Of a stretch of DNA of 64,000 nt, positions 1-29,621 are shown piece after piece. Position 1 is the stretch's first letter. Every line of letters begins with the position of its first letter. Source of the stretch: Syngnathus acus (lineage: Eukaryota > Chordata > Actinopteri > Syngnathiformes > Syngnathidae); NCBI RefSeq assembly GCF_901709675.1, contig NC_051088.1, positions 16,668,193-16,732,192 on the forward strand, in the 5' to 3' direction. The translations under genes were made by a program, and so were the position numbers. The notes below the pieces were generated by a model, which saw only the letters and a program-made list of their open reading frames with translations, was not told the origin of the DNA and made no database searches.

Positions 1-1122
1 TTACTACTCGATCTTAGTGCTGCCTTCGACACTGTAGACTTTGATATTTTATTAGGGCGTCTTAAAAGTTGTGTTGGTATTTCAGGGTCAGCACTAGGCT
101 GGTTCCATTCCTATCTATCAAATAGGACGCACCGAGTGGTCCATGGCAATGCGTCCTCTGAGCTCTATAATGTTACGTGTGGTGTCCCACAGGGATCGGT
201 TCTCGGACCAATTTTATTTAATATTTATATGATCCCGCTTGGGGACATAATACGTAAATATAATATTAGTTTTCAATGCTACGCGGATGACACCCAATTA
301 TATATGCCATTATCGATGACAGATCCGCGTGATTGTTGTAATCTTGAGGCATGCCTTGCGGAGATCAAGCAATGGATGTCTCTCAACTTCCTTCGTCTTA
401 ACCCAGATAAAACTGAGATGTTGATAATTGGTCCAACTCGTTTTCAACACTTGTTCAAGGAAACCGCTATAACTATAGATAACCGTACTATCACTCAGAG
501 CGATACTGTAACTAATCTCGGGGTAATGTTTGACCAAACTCTCTCCTTTCAAAAGCACATTAAGAATATAACCAGAATTGCGTTCTTTCACCTTCGTAAT
601 ATTGCAAAGATTCGTCCGATCCTCTCGACCGGTGATGCGGAAACTATTATACATGCGTTCGTCACGTCGCGCCTGGACTACTGTAATGTACTATTCTCTG
701 GTCTTCCTAAGTCCCGCATCAAAAGTCTACAGTTAGTACAAAATGCTGCTGCAAGGCTGCTCTCACGGACAAGAAAATTTGATCACATTACCCCAATATT
801 AGCCAACTTACATTGGCTCCCGGTCCATTTAAGATGTGACTTCAAGGTTCTTCTATTAACCTATAAATCATTGCATGGCTTAGCGCCTTCGTATCTCGTC
901 GACCTAGTTGTTCCTTATGCTCCGTCTCGTAACCTTCGTTCGCAAAACGCTACCCTTTTAGCGACACCGAGGGCCAAGAAAGTGTCTGCAGGGTCTAGAG
1001 CATTTTCTATCCGGGCTCCAGAGCTTTGGAATGCCCTCCCAATGGATATTAGGACTGCTACCTCAGTAGAAACATTTAAGACACGTTTAAAGACACATTT
1101 CTATGACATGGCCTTTAACTAA
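1..1122 (+). CDS. LINE reverse transcriptase, C-terminal fragment
   Basis: The frame is open from the first base of the window to a TAA at 1120-1122. Visible landmarks are the LLDLSAAFDTVD box at the window start, a GVPQGSVLGP motif, the catalytic CYADDTQLY box near 278-306, and the C-terminal HWLPVHLRC and APELWNALP motifs common to L2-type elements. There are no internal stops, so the copy is young or recently active, but the N-terminal endonuclease is outside the window and its integrity is unknown. It is not a host gene. Confidence 0.9.
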   Translation, partial: LLLDLSAAFDTVDFDILLGRLKSCVGISGSALGWFHSYLSNRTHRVVHGNASSELYNVTCGVPQGSVLGPILFNIYMIPLGDIIRKYNISFQCYADDTQLYMPLSMTDPRDCCNLEACLAEIKQWMSLNFLRLNPDKTEMLIIGPTRFQHLFKETAITIDNRTITQSDTVTNLGVMFDQTLSFQKHIKNITRIAFFHLRNIAKIRPILSTGDAETIIHAFVTSRLDYCNVLFSGLPKSRIKSLQLVQNAAARLLSRTRKFDHITPILANLHWLPVHLRCDFKVLLLTYKSLHGLAPSYLVDLVVPYAPSRNLRSQNATLLATPRAKKVSAGSRAFSIRAPELWNALPMDIRTATSVETFKTRLKTHFYDMAFN

Positions 1123-1588
1123 CTTGGAGTGGCCGATTCGGCCGGAGTTTGTTTTGTTTTCTCTCCCCCCCCCTCCCCGGCCGGGGAGGTGGTTAGGTGG
1201 CACCCAAGCTGACAGCGGCTATCTGGATTCTTGTGGGCTAATTCAGGTTGGGGGAACTGCAGCTCAACCTCCATAGCCAGGATAGCAGAGGGCTCCTCTG
1301 GCAGCCCTTCGCTCTGACTTGGACATCTACTTTTGATTTTCATATTATGTATTATTTGTGCCCTCTCTGCATCCATTACAACCTGGTGATCCTGAAAGGG
1401 GGATCCTTCCATCTGTGGTCCCTTCTCAAGGTTTCTCATTTTCCCCGGGCAGGGGTTTTGAGTTTTTCCTTGCCCTTTTGGGAGCTTAAGATCAGGGGAT
1501 GCTTTGAGAATAATTGTCAATTTTTGTCTATGTGAAGCCCTTTGAGACTGCTTGTGATTTAGGGCTATACAAATAAACTTGACTTGAC
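1..1588 (+). mobile_element. L2-like LINE, 3' part
   Basis: Non-LTR retrotransposon entering from the left edge. Bases 1-1122 are open and encode the reverse transcriptase C-terminal half; about 1123-1588 is a 3' untranslated tail that ends in a repeated TGACT motif just after an AAATAAA, a usual 3' end for fish LINEs. It lies on the strand opposite exorh and ift122, and most likely sits in exorh intron 3. Assignment to the L2/CR1 group rests on the YADD box and overall protein style; Jockey-type relatives cannot be excluded. Confidence 0.85.
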
Positions 1589-2356
1589 TTATTATTCATG
1601 AGGGTGACACAGTGAGGCAGCAGACTTCCTTCAGCTGGACGCCTTGGCTCCAAGCTGGCGTGCTGCTGGCAAAAGCCTTCGTGCCCCCCTCTGGTGTCCT
1701 TGAGACACCCAATTCTTGGAGGCCAGCCGCCGTCATTGCTTCCCTCCACCATTTAACAAGCCTTGCCAAAAGGATTTGGGAATTTCCACTGGCCAGTTAA
1801 TCTTGAACATTTTGAGCCTCTACAAATGTTGTCATTTGGTGGGTAAGAATGTTTACTGTAATTTAAAAACATTTTTGTACTGTTAATATAGAAAAATAAA
1901 AACAATGCGGCCCCATTTCTTTCATTAAGATCTTTTGAAGCATTTTTTAAATCAATTCCACTATCCGATCATTTATTCATTTGGTGTGTTCCCAATGCAT
2001 TTGAATGTTATCAATGTACATTGTATTAGCAATTTTAATCAGCTACTTAATTTCTCTCTGCTCTGCCTTTGAATGTCTTCAGATGTTCTGTTTTTTTCAG
2101 TGCATTAGAATATTGCAGCAAATAGGATATATTAGCATAATTACTATTCCTATCTTAAAATTGACTCGTACAATAAAACTTCAATCAAGGCCCACCCAAG
2201 AAGGGAAATCATCACTTATTAAAGCATTCACATTCCTTCAAAGTGATGATTTAGTTTCTTAATGGCTTCTGTTTGGTCAAGCGAATAGTGCAGAGACTTA
2301 AAGGTGTCACATTATTAAAGTTGCATTGGGGGGGTAAGTGAGGGCGGGTGCAGTAC
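1589..2356. other. Non-coding stretch, probable exorh intron 3
   Basis: AT-rich sequence between the LINE tail and exorh exon 3. I see no opsin exon 4 or 5 on the minus strand here (no sign of the K296-bearing helix 7 or NPxxY region), and no other gene. It is best read as the 3'-strand-proximal part of a large exorh intron 3. Confidence 0.6.
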
Positions 2357-3701
2357 CGCTCTGACGGTGCAAAGCAGGCGGCCGTAGCAGAAGAAGATGA
2401 TGACCAGAGGGACGACGAAATGCAGGACGAACATGTAGATGACAAATGAGGCGTTGTTGAGCTCCGGTTTGGGCGTGTAGTAGTCGATGCCGCACGAACA
2501 CTGCATTCCCTCCGGGATGTACCTGCACAAGAGACTCGTGGATTTAGCAGAATGGACATCATTACAAGGTTTAAATAAATAAAAAATCGTTTCATTGATT
2601 ATTTATAGTTACTTCAACTATAATTGGTTGGGCAAATGAATGCCATTTATTACAACTGATAATTATATTTTCAATAAATTTCATTAGACGATTAATTGTA
2701 CAATTCAGCGGTTCTCAATGGTTCCACCTCAAACAATTCTCCATATAGCACCATAATGACCAACATTCAAATACAGCAGCATAGCAGGGCCAGATTTTAT
2801 TCCTGAAAAGTTTGTAGTGTGAAAAACTTCACACTATTGTAAGTCACTGTCACACTTTTTTGAAAAATGAGCTTGAATATAAGAAAATAAGAAAATCTAC
2901 TGAAATAATGATTCAATGAAAACGTATTGCGCATTGTGCCTAAATAAGAGTTTGAAAACCATTCTAAAAGATTTTTAATGCAAATAGACTGCATGAAAGA
3001 GTTAATTCTAACTATATGGGAAGTTGGAGTTCATTTCTCATTGACCGTGCCATTGTTAAAACATCAAAGCATGGAAAAACACTATCATACCGCGACCATC
3101 CGAGCAGGGGGGGCATGGCGCAGGTCAAAGCCATGATCCACGTGATGGCCAGCCCGCAGATGGCGTGCTTCTCCCCAAAGCGGAAATTGCTCATCGGTTT
3201 GCACACCACCACGTAGCGCTCGATCGCCAAAACCACCAGCGACCACAGGGCCACCTCGCCTAAAAGACACATTAACACGTGACGTGATGTGACAACACAA
3301 CATGACGACAACACAACGAGGTGACGACACATTCCCTCACCTCCTAAAGTGGCGAAGAATCCTTCGATGTTGCAGCCGGCCACACCCAGGCTGAAGTAGC
3401 CATGCAAGGACGTGTAGAGCGTGACGGTGAAGCCCCCCAGCACCATGAAGAGATCGGCCACGGCCAGGTTGAGCAGGACATAGTTGAGGGGCGTCCTCAG
3501 CTTCTTGTGCTTGAGCGTGACGTAGAGCGTGAGGAAGTTGATGGGGAAGGTGGTGATGATGAGGAAGAGCATGTAGGCCGCCACCAGCGAGTACTTCCAA
3601 GGCTCGGCCAGGTAGTACTGCGGGTGCTCGAAGGGGCTGCGCACCACTCCTGTCTTGTTGGACATGGGCACGTAAAAGTTGGGTCCTTCTGTGCCGTTCA
3701 T
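2357..3701 (-). CDS. exorh: Exo-rhodopsin, exons 1-3 (3' end outside window)
   Basis: Light-sensing G-protein-coupled receptor of the pineal organ. Exons run 3341-3701 (361 nt, ATG at 3699-3701), 3091-3259 (169 nt) and 2357-2522 (166 nt); these lengths equal the canonical vertebrate rhodopsin exons and encode residues 1-232. Visible are glycosylation sites N2 and N15, D83, Cys110, counterion E113, E122, the ERY motif (134-136), E181, Cys187 and H211. Retinal-binding K296 would be in exon 4, which is not in the window. Teleost retinal rhodopsin (rh1) is intronless, so the introns and the ift122 neighbour point to exo-rhodopsin. Intron 1 is 81 bp and intron 2 is 568 bp; intron 3 is at least 2.3 kb and probably holds the LINE. 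Whether exons 4-5 exist further left cannot be judged from this window. Confidence 0.92.
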
Positions 3702-3850
3702 GGTGAGGGTCCGCGATATTCGTTTGTCTCGGAAATGTGGGGCAAGCCAGCAAGATTGGCTCTGTGGCGATGAAGCAAAGCTCTGCGGCCCCCCAAGGCG
3801 CCGGGCCACCTTTTAAGGTGACGCGCGGATTAGGGATGCGTGCAAAAAGA
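3702..3850 (-). promoter_or_regulatory. exorh 5'UTR and core promoter with OTX/CRX site
   Basis: Upstream of the exorh ATG the minus strand has CTTAAAAGG (about 3811-3819), a plausible TATA variant, and CTAATCC (3827-3833), the core binding sequence of OTX/CRX photoreceptor-pinealocyte factors. Spacing (about 110 and 130 bp from the ATG) suits a core promoter. This is motif reading only. Confidence 0.5.
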
Positions 3851-4599
3851 GAATTAGCACAATCTCGAGCTTGTCCTTTATCTCCTTCCTCCAAGAGAGA
3901 GTGAGGGCATCTAAAGCCGAAATGGAAAGTGGTCAGCTTGTGAAGAGGCCTGAAGCGACACAGACAAAGCTTCACTTCCAATCTGTTGATTTTATTCGCA
4001 CGCTAATGTTACCTAGCTTGTTTTCAGGTTGCATGCTCTGCATTTTTTTTCTGTTGTCGAGAAAACATGTTACGACAGCTTAAAAAGGAATTTGATTGTT
4101 TTAATGGGAGTAGAATTGTGTGCTTGCGTGCGGGAGGGGTCACAGTGGAGATAAAGTCAGAAAGTTAGGGGGATTATTCCATTGTTCCCTCCACCCCTAA
4201 CTGCGCCCCTGCCCCATCGGCATATGCAATTCTTGGACGGCAATTTGAGAAGATCCGCCCACGCATGAGACTTTGAGTCAGTCGCCGAGATGCCGGCTGC
4301 AAGAAAGCAGAAGCACAAAAAGTGAAGAAAAGAAGCAGCATTGTGTTTCTTCAAACCTCCTGAGAGCAACTCAAACTGTTGCGACATTTCAATCGGCGCA
4401 GAAAACTTTGTTCACTGCTGCTTTCGCATAAATCAACATGACTTTTTCTTTTCACCATCTTGCTTTCATCATTTGTGATTTTAACTTGATCATCAATCTG
4501 ATTTTTTCTTCATGCTTTTATGATGGGAAACATCTTGATTTTCATCTTTTCAATCATTCTTTGATATTCAAAGTGATGCAAGGAATTTGAGACCTCTCG

Positions 4600-4986
4600 A
4601 TCTCTCTTTTTGCAAACTGTTGTTTATTGATAAGAGTATAAAAATAAGTTCTCATGACTAAAAAACAAATGACATACTAATATTTTAAAAACATATACTA
4701 CAGTTTGAGAATACAAACATGCGGATTTGCAGGTCTGACAAATAGAAGTAAAAAAAGAAAAAGAAATGTGCCATCTTTTAGGCGACTCTTTTAAAGTGAC
4801 ACAATCCACAGGGATTTAAATTTGAAATTCATCGCAACCCAAAAGCGGCTAGTTAAGCGCTCAGTAGAAATCGACAGGTGGTCATCCTCCATGAATGTGA
4901 AGCAATATACAGCAAATAAAATACATATCTGATGACACCATGGTGGCGACGTTGAGACAAACAGCTGATATCGTGAAGCCCGTCCA
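4600..4986 (-). terminator. ift122 3'UTR and poly(A) signal
   Basis: The minus strand has AATAAA at 4623-4628, about 360 bp after the ift122 stop codon at 4987-4989. Between this and the exorh promoter (about 3850-4600) I see no gene; the two genes lie head-to-tail on the same strand about 1.3 kb apart. Confidence 0.6.
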
Positions 4987-24714
<19,728 letters not shown>

Positions 24715-24896
24715 TTCTTAACAGGTTCCAGCTCGAATTTGGATCAACAGGTTGTTTTCCCTGCTCACTTGCTCATGTTTGCTTCTCTTGACATGACTCG
24801 CTGGGAGCGCGCAGACGCAGACTCACTTCCTGCTCCACACTTCCTGCTTCCTGCACGATCGCAACCTCAACGATAATCTCGCAAGCAGACAACGGG
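24715..24896. promoter_or_regulatory. Divergent ift122/mbd4 promoter
   Basis: Only 182 bp separate the ift122 ATG (24712-24714, minus) from the first mbd4-side ATG (24897-24899, plus). The strip includes several CTTCCTG/TTCCTG repeats (24826-24854), which match ETS-type sites often found in bidirectional promoters, and has no TATA box. Function is inferred from head-to-head geometry. Confidence 0.6.
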
Positions 24897-24971
24897 ATGC
24901 TGAAAGCTTTCGCATTGATTCGAATCAAACCACTCAACGCTGCAGTTCATTCATTCCTCGCGCCAAGAAAA
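24897..24971 (+). CDS. Candidate first coding exon of mbd4
   Basis: ATG-led 25-codon frame (MLKAFALIRIK..., basic and hydrophobic) ending exactly at a strong donor AAA|GTAAGA. Its position at the divergent promoter suits mbd4 exon 1. I could not connect it in phase to the MBD exon: a possible middle exon (about 25337-25373, ending G|GTACCT) leaves the wrong phase. It may be untranslated leader or use an exon I did not find. Confidence 0.35.
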
Positions 24972-25602
24972 GTAAGATCATTCAGAACTGATTTCTTTTA
25001 GTCTTAATTCTTGGCAAAGTAAGGATTTTTGTATCAATTTGAGCGAAGCAACAGCCGCGGATAGGGAGTGCTCTTCTTCTTTCGGCATTGCGCTTCTACA
25101 AAGTTCTAGAGACTTTATAGTGCTCCCTGTGGTGATAGAGGCGCAATGCAATTAAGTTTAAATTAAATGAAAAATCTGACAGCGATAGTGTATGCATAAT
25201 GTTTTGATTTTGTAATTGTTTATTCATTTTAAAAGCCACTGATAATTTCAATAATATGCACAAAAAAATGTGTTCTATCACAATATAATCTTAGGTCTAG
25301 TCATAGCCAATCATATTACATGGTTCAAATCTCACAGGACACTGAGATTTCTCACCATCATCTTTCTGCTCCTGGTACCTAAAGGAGACAATCACAAATC
25401 TGTTGGATTAATGACTACAGCATGAGTAACAAGTGCAATGAACTGACTTTGTCGCTTAGTAGAGTAGTAGAAGTTGTTTGTGATGACATTTTGCTTGCAC
25501 TTTTGCTCAAGAAATTGGCTTGCATAGTGTCTTATCTTGTCTTTAGTGGACACTTTCCTGAAATTGACTGGAAATGCTCCACTTCTTTGCAAGCCTTACT
25601 AG

Positions 25603-27357
25603 AGCATACATGTTCGAAGCCAGATGGATTCATGTGCCTGCCACCCCAAAATACCTCAAGGTTGGACCAGAGAGGTTCGACAGCGACGATCAGGCAAGAC
25701 AGCAGGAAAACTGGACGTGTACATCACTAGGTAATCACTTTCATCCAGCCAACAGCATTGGTTTGGCTGTGCGGTGCCCAACTAAGTGCATGTTTATGTT
25801 TTGAAGTCCCCACGGGCAGACGTTTCGATCGAGAGCTTCTCTGCGAGCGTTCCTCGTAAAAAACGCTCAAGACGTGGACATCGACCTCTTTGATTTTAAA
25901 GCAACCTCTCTTCATTGCCTCCCTGTTGGAGAGAAGCAGACATCAGCTGGACAGCAGGACATTCCGGAAGAGACATCACAAATACTGGCTCTGCCTCCAA
26001 AGACATCAGAAAGAGCTAGCTCCCCGCACAAAAGCCTGTGTGTGGAGCAGACGAACTCTGAAAGCCAAAGGACTCCTGAACATGCAACTTGGGCGCATGA
26101 AGATGTCACATTGCACGAGGGATTCCAAAAAGACAACAAACCCAATCGGGAACTAGAGTTAGTATCGGACGTAACTGCTGGAAATGGCGCAAAAAAAGTG
26201 GCAAATTCCAAAAATAGTAAGCAGCAACTCGAATATATTTCCAAAGTAACAACCTTTTCCACTTCATCTAACATGTCAATCTTTTTGTACGAGCAGAATC
26301 GAAATATTCCAAAGGCAACCGGAAAACGAGCCCTTACTTTAGCAGAAAACTTCTCGCAGATGGTAATGATGTTTTAATTGAATAAATTCCGCGTGGGGAG
26401 TGATGACACGTTTATGAATAAAATGTCATTGCAAACTTTTGAAGGTCCCAGTCCACCTCGAAGAAAGGCCTTCAAGAAGTGGACACCTCCTCGTTCTCCT
26501 TTCAACCTTGTTCAAGAAATCCTGTTCCATAATGTCTGGAAACTACTGGTGGCTACCATCTTTCTCAACAAAACAAGGGGTGAGCTTCAACACACGCACA
26601 AATACACGTAGACAGCAGTCTTCCTCAATATTGCGCTACACTGCTAAGTCTCGGATGTCTTTGTAGAACATATCTACTTGCAGTAAAAAGTCAACATTTA
26701 TATGAAATAAAAAAATAAGCAGTTTTTTCGGGATATTTGTTCTCTGACTCATTGTGTCTTGTTTTGTGCCAATGCTGCAGGTAAGATGGCCATTCCGCTC
26801 CTTTGGCAATTCTTCGAGCTGTACCCATCTGCAGAGGTGGCCCGCCGAGCTGACCGCAAGGTCATGTCGGAACTCCTGAAGCCGCTCGGCCTCTTTGACC
26901 TTCGGGCCAAAATCATCATCAGATTCTCGGGTGATTCTCGGGTGAATGAAATTCTGAAAGTGGCCAAGATCTTAGCAATGAACGCACGAAAAGCACTGCA
27001 TCTCAAATGCCATTTAGTGGATTTTTTCTTTTTTTTTTATACCGGACATGCCAAATGTTCAATGTGGACCTTCTGCCGTGTTCAGACGAATACCTGAGCA
27101 AAGCGTGGCGTTACCCCATCGAGCTGCACGGCATCGGGAAGTACGGCAACGATTCCTACAGAATCTTCTGTGTGGAGGAATGGAGACAGGTCAGTCCTCA
27201 TTTGAATTTCACTTTTGTGAGGGGGTGGCAAGACAAAAAGGTAATGGGTTGCCAATCTTGTTACTGCTGTGTTTTGTTCAAGGTGACGCCTGATGATCAC
27301 ATGTTGAACAAGTATCATACCTGGCTGTGGGAAAACCAAGAGACGCTGGGAATCTGA
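25603..27357 (+). CDS. mbd4: Methyl-CpG-binding domain protein 4, DNA glycosylase
   Basis: Repairs G:T and G:U mismatches at CpG sites by base excision in the nucleus. Exons: 25603-25730, 25807-26216, 26445-26579, 26781-26930, 27086-27189, 27283-27357. The first two encode the MBD ([20 protein letters not shown], then [14 protein letters not shown]). A long Ser/Thr/Lys-rich linker follows, then the HhH-GPD glycosylase domain beginning [20 protein letters not shown], with [15 protein letters not shown] holding the catalytic aspartate. It ends [11 protein letters not shown]. Intron 26217-26444 was set by phase and a GTAAGC donor; reading through meets a stop at 26375. An in-frame ATG at 25624 would give 326 aa; the true N-terminus is unresolved. 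An acceptor at 25601-25602 is also only tentative. Confidence 0.88.
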
Positions 27358-27501
27358 TAATGCCAAGAGGTGTCAGTCATCAGTGGAAATTTTTTTATTA
27401 GGACTATTTTACTTTAAAGGGACATTATAATGTTTTTTTTATGTTGTCTCTGACTGGTCAACAACTGTTTGTACTTTTTTTTTTTTTTAATCAGAGATGC
27501 A

Positions 27502-27507
27502 AATAAA
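27502..27507 (+). terminator. mbd4 poly(A) signal
   Basis: AATAAA about 145 bp after the mbd4 stop codon (27355-27357). Confidence 0.6.
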
Positions 27508-27529
27508 ACTTTCTAGATTCAGTTTTTTA

Positions 27530-28017
27530 CGCTGTTTCCCAACTGCAATTGTTATTTTCTCTAGCACATTAGGTTTTCAGAATAGTGATAATAACAACAA
27601 TACTATATGTAATATAGTCATGTATTTAACATTTATGAATCAAGGGTTATGTTCAGCAACAGGTGGAAAATTCAAATATTTCAAAAACTTGATGTGCTAG
27701 GGGAAAAAAGTTTAGAAATATTTTTAAACCAACGCTCAAAATACATTTAGCTACACACAAAGCCATCTCTGATTAAAATTTGCTGTTGGCCAGTGTTACG
27801 TGTCCATGTTGATTTGCAAACGTTGATTTGCACAGTGTAGCTCTTAATTGCATAAGACTATTCGGGAAAGCTTGCAATTTTACTTTTCTTTGCTGTGCAA
27901 CTCCAACAAAGCTGCACATCTGCACCCTACAGGATTAGACAATATTTTGGGGCAATATTTTCATACCCTAAAAAAAGTTGTCATCAATAAAACAGTATGA
28001 ATCCAGTTTAGGAGGAC
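27530..28017. other. Intergenic, no gene seen
   Basis: AT-rich spacer between mbd4 and the inverted-repeat complex. No open frame or repeat with recognisable features. Confidence 0.6.
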
Positions 28018-28545
28018 GTAAAACGCACTTCTTTTATTGCCCATTAATCTACGAGTTGTGATTTTTTTCATTGATGTTTTATTGTTTTTATTATTGAATT
28101 GCCCATTGATTTATGATATAAGACTCATCGATCTTTAGTTTATTGATTTACAACTCACACTCACAAATCACACTTTCAATATGCGCTTGAGAAATTCCAT
28201 CCTGAAATTAATCAAATATGATCCCACACCAAAAAGCTTTGTTGGGAGCTGATTTGTTAACCAACTTTGCCAAATATAGTTGACTGACAATAAATGAGAA
28301 GACGTCAATTTGGGTTGAAAAAGTGTATATATATATATATATATATATAAAAATCACGACAGAAAAGGACTTTTAGTATTAGTTATTGTACAGATTACAC
28401 TCATAGTCAAATGAAAACCTGGAAAAAGGCATAAAAGTTGCAGTTGGCTTTGAAAAGCAGGACGTCTGGTGTGCCGTGTTACCTTTGCTGTCGAGATGCT
28501 CGATGCTGAGCGTGAGACATGAAGCGTGGTGCATTTATAACAGCT
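28018..28545 (-). pseudogene. C-type lectin copy emptied of its coding exons
   Basis: Inverted partner of the lectin gene at 32590-33719. Reading the minus strand from 28545 there is a TATA-like TTATAAAT (28533-28540), the 5'UTR exon (ending AGCAAAG|GTAACA near 28482), and most of intron 1 up to TCCTTTTCTGTC. Then, instead of the acceptor and six coding exons, there is a short (TA)n run (about 28326-28350) followed directly by the lectin 3'UTR (TTTTTCAACCCAAATTGAC) and about 250 bp of 3' flank. About 1.2 kb corresponding to 32585-33778, the whole coding region, is missing. The poly(A) signal AATAAA is AACAAA here. It cannot encode a lectin; whether it is still transcribed is unknown. Confidence 0.85.
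28326..28350. repeat. (TA)n microsatellite at deletion junction
   Basis: An alternating TA run of about 24 bases lies exactly where the emptied lectin copy switches from intron 1 to 3'UTR sequence. Confidence 0.85.
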
Positions 28546-28870
28546 TATGTCACCTCAAAATTGTACAATACCGTGCGGTGTCAGAAAAGGGAGGTGTCAA
28601 CATAAAGATGTACTCATGTCATTCTTCACTTTCAGGTTATACTTTTGACTTCAGCACACACCCAACATAGACACGAAGCGTGGTGCCATACATCAGCTTG
28701 TGGCATCCCAAAATTGTACAATGATAACCAGAATAGTCACGTGTGACCAATTAAACAGGCACCCAACCGGTTTCAGAAAAGGGAGGTGTCAACAAGGAAA
28801 TGTACCCGTTCAGTTATACCTTAAATTCTTTTAAGTTGAGCGCACACACGCAACAACTTAACGAGGTAGT
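28545..28870 (-). repeat. Two tandem copies of the lectin upstream region
   Basis: Two diverged copies of the lectin promoter segment follow each other, roughly 28520-28675 and 28676-28870. Each carries the CGTGGTGC-centred segment, the TTGTACAAT box and the AAAAGGGAGGTGTCAACA box. The intact gene has one copy (about 32230-32425). Confidence 0.7.
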
Positions 28871-29621
28871 TAATTGAGCACACACAACAACTTAACTAGG
28901 TCGTTAATTGACCATAATTAAGGTTTTGTCATGCAGTACCATTAAGGAACATATCTTTGTCGCTTATATATTTAATTATAACCAATGAAGTCTCTCAGAG
29001 TCTGAGTTGAACTTTACCTTGCATTGCTCCCTGGACTTGCCAGTATACTCTGCATCTGCTGGGAGTGTCAGAACAACCAGCATAATAATTAAATGATCGA
29101 CAATAACCCATTTAATCACTATCAAAAGAATGATAAGGTCAAACATACTTTTTTTCCAAATGTTTCATGCAGTCATAGCCTATTCAATCCCATGCAGTGA
29201 TAGATGAGGGAGAAACGTTGATTAGCACTTTCACTTATATATATACTGCGAGGCTCCTGCAAAAAGTCGATCGATAAATGCGCTTTAGAGAATGGATAGA
29301 TAGATAGATGGATGAATGGACGGACGCAGATGGAAATGGAAAAACGACAGACATGTTCCTTTGTGGTAATGCGTGCTTAATTATGATCTATTAATTACAT
29401 TGATAAATTGTTGTTGGGTGCTCAATTAAAAAGAATAACCACACCCAACAAGAAATAAAATTTGAGGAATGTAGATCACCGTGTCCATCTTGTACCTCAA
29501 AATGAATCAGCAGCCATTGCCTGAATTTGTTTTGAACAAAGGCGAGTGATGTTAACCAAAATAATAGAATATTCATGCAGTTCGCTCTTGGTAAATTTTT
29601 CATTCTTGGTTATTTTCATTA

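Noticed and set aside
2708-2760. Possible hAT-type repeat end (GCGGTTCTCAATGG)
   Set aside because: Too short and without a matching inverted end; similar weak traces near 16480 and 55035 were also left out.
2357-3701. Retinal rhodopsin rh1
   Set aside because: Teleost rh1 lacks introns; this gene has the ancestral introns and sits beside ift122, as exorh does.
3753-3759. CCAATCT on the minus strand as part of a pineal-specific promoter element
   Set aside because: Only seven bases match what I recall of that element and the site is probably inside the 5'UTR.
3337-3981. 214-aa minus-strand frame overlapping exorh exon 1
   Set aside because: Out-of-frame shadow; the opsin frame has the conserved residues and splice sites.
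25422-25730. 102-aa plus-strand frame over the mbd4 MBD exon
   Set aside because: The MBD motif [17 protein letters not shown] is in a different frame, which continues correctly into the next exon.
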